A DNA stretch of 64,000 nucleotides from Lachnospiraceae bacterium (GTDB taxonomy: Bacteria; Bacillota; Clostridia; Lachnospirales; Lachnospiraceae), in the NCBI GenBank assembly GCA_029071325.1, contig JAIEAP010000043.1, positions 237,514 through 301,513 on the forward strand, read 5' to 3'. The first letter of the stretch is position 1, and every line of letters starts with the position of its first letter. Of this stretch, positions 60,717 to 64,000 are shown one piece after another. Position numbers and translations under genes: made by a program. A model generated the notes under the pieces. That model was given only the letters and a program-made list of their open reading frames with translations, ran no database searches and had not been told where the DNA came from.

Positions 60717-61219
60717 TTGCTGCCTCCCATGTAATAATCTTTGATCAGCTGTTTCGTCTCTGCTTTATTTAAGACGCCCATTGTGAGCGGATGTTGTCCC
60801 ATGACTGCTTTAACCTTCGGTGCCTTTTTCACAATCCGATCGTCTACTGTTATGCGGCGCTCACAGCCTTGCTCTATGGCCTGTGCCATAAATCCGGCAA
60901 GGTCCTTGCCCTTGCGCCTTACCGCCCGGGCAAATGCCTCGTCCGACATGCAGTTGATGCGGATCTCCTCGACCCAGCCCTTTAATACCCCTTCGATTTT
61001 ATATTCCACACATTCTACGTCCAGCTTTCCCAGGGCTGCCATGACCGGAGAGACCAGCTCGTCCGCCCATCCGTTTATAAAATCCTCTGCGTCCTCGACA
61101 TCGATCCCGTTCTCCGCCGCCAAAAGTTTCAGTGCTTCCTTGTCTCCTTCTTCTCTTTGTGCCAATGCCGCCCGGTTTAATTCCTCAGCGGAATCAAATT
61201 CTCCGAATTTGTCAAACAT
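60713..61219 (-). CDS. PcfK-like protein (AcrIIA9 superfamily candidate)
   Basis: This 168-residue protein starts MFDKFGEFDSAEELNRAALA and ends LNKAETKQLIKDYYMG, with DEAFARAVRRKGKDLAGFMAQAIEQ in the middle. It resembles the PcfK-like family, some members of which are annotated as Cas9 inhibitor AcrIIA9 family proteins, and stands one gene away from a PcfJ-like gene as in other elements. The anti-CRISPR role has been shown only for particular members. ATGA overlap with the DUF7666-like gene. Confidence 0.6.
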   Translation of the reverse strand: MFDKFGEFDSAEELNRAALAQREEGDKEALKLLAAENGIDVEDAEDFINGWADELVSPVMAALGKLDVECVEYKIEGVLKGWVEEIRINCMSDEAFARAVRRKGKDLAGFMAQAIEQGCERRITVDDRIVKKAPKVKAVMGQHPLTMGVLNKAETKQLIKDYYMGGSK

Positions 61220-61299
61220 AAACTCACATCCTCCTTGTTAAATTTTTTGCCAAAATAATTTCATATGGCTATGAATCGGTGCTCATATGAAAGCCTGCT

Positions 61300-61455
61300 T
61301 TACTTATGTGCCTGCTGCCTGTTCTGCTTCATCTGCTCCAGTGCCTCTATCTGATACGGCCGCCGGCGGAATTCCTCCAACGCCTGCTGCCGCTTGGTGT
61401 CTTTAACCTTATCCTCTTTGCGATGAAAATCATCGTCAAATTCCGGTCGATGCAT
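61300..61455 (-). CDS. Small charged phage protein, 51 residues
   Basis: A short ORF (MHRPEFDDDFHRKEDKVKDT...) with AGGAG 5 nt before the ATG. It contains RQQA twice, each encoded by a GGCAGCAGGC copy (61310 and 61382). Function unknown. Confidence 0.7.
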   Translation of the reverse strand: MHRPEFDDDFHRKEDKVKDTKRQQALEEFRRRPYQIEALEQMKQNRQQAHK

Positions 61456-61551
61456 GTTTCTCCTTTCTTCCGGGCAGCGCCTCTTACGCGCTCCCGGACT
61501 GTTGCTTGTTGATTGTTCCTGTGATATGTAATCCTGGGTGAGGTTGACCCC

Positions 61552-62139
61552 TTATTCTGGCAGGGTAATCTTTTCCAGAGCTGCGTAAAAATCTGTGTAC
61601 TCTTCGTCCTTTTCGATCGGTAATACAGCAAGGTAGCATTCATAGTTTGTCCAGCCAATCATTTCTCCTACGATTTTCGGCCCGGTCGGCCAAGCTTCAC
61701 CTTCCCGTAGTCCCTTTCCGTCAAACATCTCTATGATGCGATTTCGAACTAAGTGTATGGCGCCAGACTTCTCTTGTATAATACTGGCGGTATACCACCT
61801 CGTTTCTAAAATGACTTCTGTTACCTTGCACTCTCCCTCATTTTTAAAAAACTGGGCCGGCAGATCATAAACCTCTTTTTGTTCAATCTCATATTGATTC
61901 CCGCCTTTGGATGCCAGAAATACTTCTCCAGGTGCCGGAAGGTCTCCGCATAACTCAATGATGGCCGCTTTGATCTCCTTTTCCATGGTGTCGCATAAAA
62001 ACCATAGGATCCACCATCCGGACGAAAGGTAGATACCCTCCTCCTGCCCTGCGGTCGTTGCTGATCGCCCAACGGTCAGACAGCCGACCTTGTAGGCGTC
62101 CTTTAATAACTTTTTCAACTTTGACATCTTAAAAAACAT
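61552..62139 (-). CDS. Uncharacterised early phage protein
   Basis: This 195-residue protein starts MFFKMSKLKKLLKDAYKVG with AGGAG upstream and has a hydrophobic patch near residue 40 (SSGWWILWFLCD). The C-terminal part is mixed alpha/beta with several Trp and Tyr. I do not recognise a family. Confidence 0.7.
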   Translation of the reverse strand: MFFKMSKLKKLLKDAYKVGCLTVGRSATTAGQEEGIYLSSGWWILWFLCDTMEKEIKAAIIELCGDLPAPGEVFLASKGGNQYEIEQKEVYDLPAQFFKNEGECKVTEVILETRWYTASIIQEKSGAIHLVRNRIIEMFDGKGLREGEAWPTGPKIVGEMIGWTNYECYLAVLPIEKDEEYTDFYAALEKITLPE

Positions 62140-62142
62140 AAA

Positions 62143-62484
62143 TCACTCTCCTTTTCTGTAAGTCAGTGTATCCTCGTCCCATTCGGTATAGATGCGGCTT
62201 AGATAGCTTTTTGCATATGTTAAAAGCTCCTCACGCAGCCCTTTATTACCGTTGTCCAATAGCTGGTGATGGCTCCGGCAGGCTGTTACCCCGTTTTGTT
62301 CCACCCCGAGCCCGCCCTGGCTCCGATTGACCACATGGGCGATATCCCGCAGGCGCCGCCCGAAGTCATCCTCTGGGAGCGGCCATTTCCCTGATGCGCA
62401 GAAGATACACGCGTCTCCGTCCCTTGCTATGATCCTGGCTCTAGTCTTGGTGCTGAAGCTGCATGATCTTGACCTTTTGCTCAT
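62143..62484 (-). CDS. HNH endonuclease
   Basis: This 113-residue protein has an HNH core: ARDGDACIFCASG (CxxC), RDIAHVVNRSQGG with the catalytic His, NGVTACRSHHQLLDNG. Small phage HNH enzymes act in packaging or as homing-type nucleases; here it is in the early block, so a recombination or replication role is more likely (inference). Confidence 0.88.
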   Translation of the reverse strand: MSKRSRSCSFSTKTRARIIARDGDACIFCASGKWPLPEDDFGRRLRDIAHVVNRSQGGLGVEQNGVTACRSHHQLLDNGNKGLREELLTYAKSYLSRIYTEWDEDTLTYRKGE

Positions 62485-62920
62485 GTTCTTTCTCCTCTCT
62501 CATCCTTCTTTTCATTTCTCCATACTGCCAGTTGTAGTATTCCGTACGTTCCGTATATTCCGCAGATACCAAATGACGTTCCAATTCGGTAGAAATGCGG
62601 GTCCAGAGGTCTTTGTTCTTTACTTCTGCCCCCTTTTTCGTGACCCACCCGCTGGTTTTCCACTCCCGTAGCTGCCCGATTCCCTGCACCAGATACCTGG
62701 AATCCGCATAAATACTTAATGCGGCGGGTTCTTTCATATGCCCCAATGCGTCCAGTAAATTTTCCAGGGCGATCCGGTTCGCGGTGCCGTACGCGTGTCC
62801 GAAATGTTCCCTTGTTTTCTTCTTCTCACCGACCGTCGTTTCAAGCACTTCACAGTACCAGCCTTCTGCTGGGCGCGGACCGTGATAGGTGGTTCGCAGA
62901 TAAATGTTGACCTCCCACAT
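62441..62920 (-). CDS. RNase H-like protein
   Basis: This 159-residue protein has the RNase HI outline: NIYLRTTYHGPRPAEGWYCEVLE (first strand), ANRIALENLLDAL (helix with Glu), LSIYADSRYLVQGI (strand with Asp) and KNKDLWTRI (late Asp). The first catalytic Asp of RNase HI is not obvious, so activity is uncertain. It may remove RNA primers during phage replication. It overlaps the HNH gene by 44 nt and follows the Rep gene by 1 nt. Confidence 0.82.
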   Translation of the reverse strand: MWEVNIYLRTTYHGPRPAEGWYCEVLETTVGEKKKTREHFGHAYGTANRIALENLLDALGHMKEPAALSIYADSRYLVQGIGQLREWKTSGWVTKKGAEVKNKDLWTRISTELERHLVSAEYTERTEYYNWQYGEMKRRMREEKEHEQKVKIMQLQHQD

Positions 62921-62921
62921 C

Positions 62922-63689
62922 TCAAATTCTCCTGTTTAACTTGACTTCCGTGTACCGAAGGTATGGGTATCCGGTATACGGATTGACGCCCATCTCAAGG
63001 GTGGACTTGTCTATGTAATAACCCGGCGTTGGTTTAGGACCGTCCTTTAAAATCCGGCGCATGGTCCAGTGGTAATAGGTCTTGCGGATGGGAGACGGGC
63101 GAATGAGGTTCCTTGACGTGGAGTAACTGTACTCCTCTTTGGTCAGCTTGGGCGGCAGTCCTTTTTCTTCCCTCTCCTCCTCATCTGGTTGCTTCGCCAT
63201 GTACTCCGCCAGTCCCTGGAACCCACCCGAGTTGTGAAGGTTTGTATAATGGGTGTAGCCATGCGGCCAGCACTCGGCGATCATCACGTCTGTGTCAGCT
63301 CCCGGGATCCGGTTGATGAGGACGTGGACGTGGATTCCTCCACGCTTGCCGATCTCTATGACACGGATCCACTTGAGTTCGACGCCCAGCTTCTTATAGC
63401 GCCGGCCGAGCTTTTCGTAAAACTTCTTGAAGTCCCCTTTGACCTCTCCCATGCCCTTCCGCTCGCCCCGCTGGTAACTCAGGCGCACCCACAGGTCATG
63501 CTCGTAATAGTTCAGCTTGATCGTCCGCCGGATCAGATTGATCTTATGCCGCCAGTTTTGGTAGGCGACCTGTGCCGGGGTGGGTTTCTTTTTCTTCTTT
63601 CTCTTTTCTCCTTTCGCCCCGAACCTTCCGGCGTACTTGTACTCCAGTTCGTTATCATATGGCGACGGATAGATATCGACGTTATACAT
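62922..63689 (-). CDS. HUH-type replication initiator (Rep)
   Basis: This 255-residue protein has the metal-binding motif GGIHVHVLIN (HxH, motif 2 of HUH nucleases) near residue 127 and a candidate catalytic Tyr in GLAEYMAKQ near residue 168 (motif 3). It is basic throughout. Rep proteins of this kind nick an origin and start rolling-circle copying; in phages they replace theta initiators. AGGAG stands before the ATG. The upstream 160 bp hold several palindromes and a divergent small RNA candidate. Confidence 0.8.
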   Translation of the reverse strand: MYNVDIYPSPYDNELEYKYAGRFGAKGEKRKKKKKPTPAQVAYQNWRHKINLIRRTIKLNYYEHDLWVRLSYQRGERKGMGEVKGDFKKFYEKLGRRYKKLGVELKWIRVIEIGKRGGIHVHVLINRIPGADTDVMIAECWPHGYTHYTNLHNSGGFQGLAEYMAKQPDEEEREEKGLPPKLTKEEYSYSTSRNLIRPSPIRKTYYHWTMRRILKDGPKPTPGYYIDKSTLEMGVNPYTGYPYLRYTEVKLNRRI

Positions 63690-63697
63690 ACCATACT

Positions 63698-63770
63698 CCT
63701 AACTTTAATATGCTAAGCAAGTGCGGAAAACCGCATAAATCCGCTGGTTTTCCTTGATTTTTAAGTTAGG
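63698..63770 (-). promoter_or_regulatory. Rep leader with palindromes; possible origin and RBS control
   Basis: CCTAACTT (63698-63705) and AAGTTAGG (63763-63770) are inverted copies; on rep mRNA the second covers the AGG of the ribosome site. Inside lie GCGGAAAACCGC (63723-63734) and the pair GGAAAACC/GGTTTTCC (63725-63732, 63746-63753). Such clustered hairpins next to a Rep gene suit a double-strand origin or a translational control element. Confidence 0.5.
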
Positions 63771-63782
63771 TTATGGTATAGT
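63754..63782 (+). promoter_or_regulatory. Plus-strand promoter of candidate antisense RNA
   Basis: TTGATT (63754-63759), 17 bp, TATAGT (63777-63782). It points away from rep, into the leader of the rep transcript. Confidence 0.6.
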
Positions 63783-63852
63783 AAAGATGCGTTGAATGTG
63801 TCAATATCACGCATCTTTCGTACAGGGCATCCGGGCGCGGATGCTCTTTTTT
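63783..63852 (+). ncRNA. Candidate counter-transcribed RNA over the rep leader
   Basis: A predicted transcript of 65-70 nt folds into two hairpins: AAAGATGCGT (63783-63792) with ACGCATCTTT (63809-63818), and AGGGCATCCG with CGGATGCTCT (63824-63833, 63838-63847), the latter followed by a T run and acting as terminator. It is complementary to the rep mRNA leader, as in copy-control RNAs of rolling-circle plasmids. Confidence 0.5.
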
Positions 63853-64000
63853 ATGTCTGATCATATAAAAATCTCCTTCTTCTTTTCTTCTCACGCTCCA
63901 GGAAGCCATCGCCGAAGATCTTAACCTCTATAGGCACGATATTGCCCTCAGGCGTACGGTAGCGGTTATCGTACCAGTACCAGCCTTCTGCGTCTTTATA
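63851..64000 (-). CDS. Partial early phage protein, C-terminal 49 residues
   Basis: The frame runs off the right end of the window and stops at 63851. The visible part (YKDAEGWYWYDNRYRTPEGN...FGDGFLEREKKRRRRFLYDQT) is basic at its end. A small aromatic-rich domain of this kind is not recognised. Confidence 0.7.
   Translation of the reverse strand, partial: YKDAEGWYWYDNRYRTPEGNIVPIEVKIFGDGFLEREKKRRRRFLYDQT

Larger units (their letters stand above)
32896..61391 (+). repeat. Dispersed 10-mer GCCTGCTGCC, at least 13 copies, one strand
   Basis: Exact copies begin at 32896, 37825, 45683, 48247, 51638, 55112, 55353, 56369, 56922, 59724, 60095, 61310 and 61382, all in the plus orientation (GGCAGCAGGC on the coding strand). 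Eight lie in the 6.3 kb from 55112 to 61391. I found no exact copy in the host part. Copies fall in different reading frames and two different contexts (genes and a terminator loop). Confidence 0.8.

Noticed and set aside
1..64000. CRISPR array
   Set aside because: No set of regularly spaced repeats with unique spacers; the dispersed 10-mer and 16-mer are irregularly spaced.

Overview
The window looks like the chromosome of a gut-type Clostridia species, most likely Lachnospiraceae. The evidence is the strong AGGAGG ribosome sites, use of GTG and TTG starts, the families present (VTC/DUF4956 cassette, OmpR-type regulators, a small reductase-ended NRPS, a PBSX/SPP1-type siphophage) and a GC content near 45-50%. 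Genus cannot be fixed from the sequence alone. Nearly every gene lies on the minus strand; the exceptions are two tRNA-Leu genes and a candidate small RNA.

Host part, bases 1-30775. (a) 99-5472: a two-component system followed by a VTC-domain polymerase, a DUF4956 membrane protein and a secreted beta-helix lipoprotein. The same 11-bp-period direct repeat lies in front of both the regulator gene and the VTC gene. (b) tRNA-Leu(CAG). (c) 5750-10816: a second two-component system with an FtsX/MacB-type ABC exporter, with its own 11-bp-period repeat before the ABC genes. (d) 10873-12492: two small cysteine-containing genes, possibly corrinoid-linked, separated by a 615-bp imperfect inverted repeat without a convincing gene. 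(e) 12565-28757: one long co-directional gene string holding a membrane acyltransferase homologue, a MATE exporter fused to an RsbW-like ATPase domain, a 2994-residue trimodular NRPS ending in a reductase, an Sfp-type phosphopantetheinyl transferase, and a complete partner-switching set (STAS antagonist, membrane PP2C phosphatase, RsbW-like kinase), then a lipoprotein and an MGMT-like protein. I read this as a peptide-aldehyde biosynthesis and export operon that carries its own stress-type signalling module; it is the most interesting system here. (f) 28984-30570: a second MATE exporter behind a leader with two tandem repeated elements and an intrinsic terminator, which looks like a riboswitch or attenuator. 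(g) tRNA-Leu(AAG), whose 3' end is the likely left attachment site of a prophage.

Prophage part, about 30776 to beyond 64000. The genes read right to left. They are an early/replication block (HUH-type Rep with a candidate antisense RNA and origin-like palindromes, RNase H-like protein, HNH nuclease, PcfK-like and PcfJ-like proteins, an HTH protein, many small ORFs), a late activator, terminase, portal, minor head, scaffold, capsid, connectors, tail tube, frameshifted tail chaperones, tape measure, two duplicated zinc-ribbon membrane morons, tail proteins, an S74 tail spike, holin and amidase, then a small lysogeny-type block next to attL. No integrase is present, so it and attR should lie to the right of the window. 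Two DNA-level signals are scattered through the prophage: a 16-bp palindrome present four times and a strand-biased 10-mer present at least 13 times.
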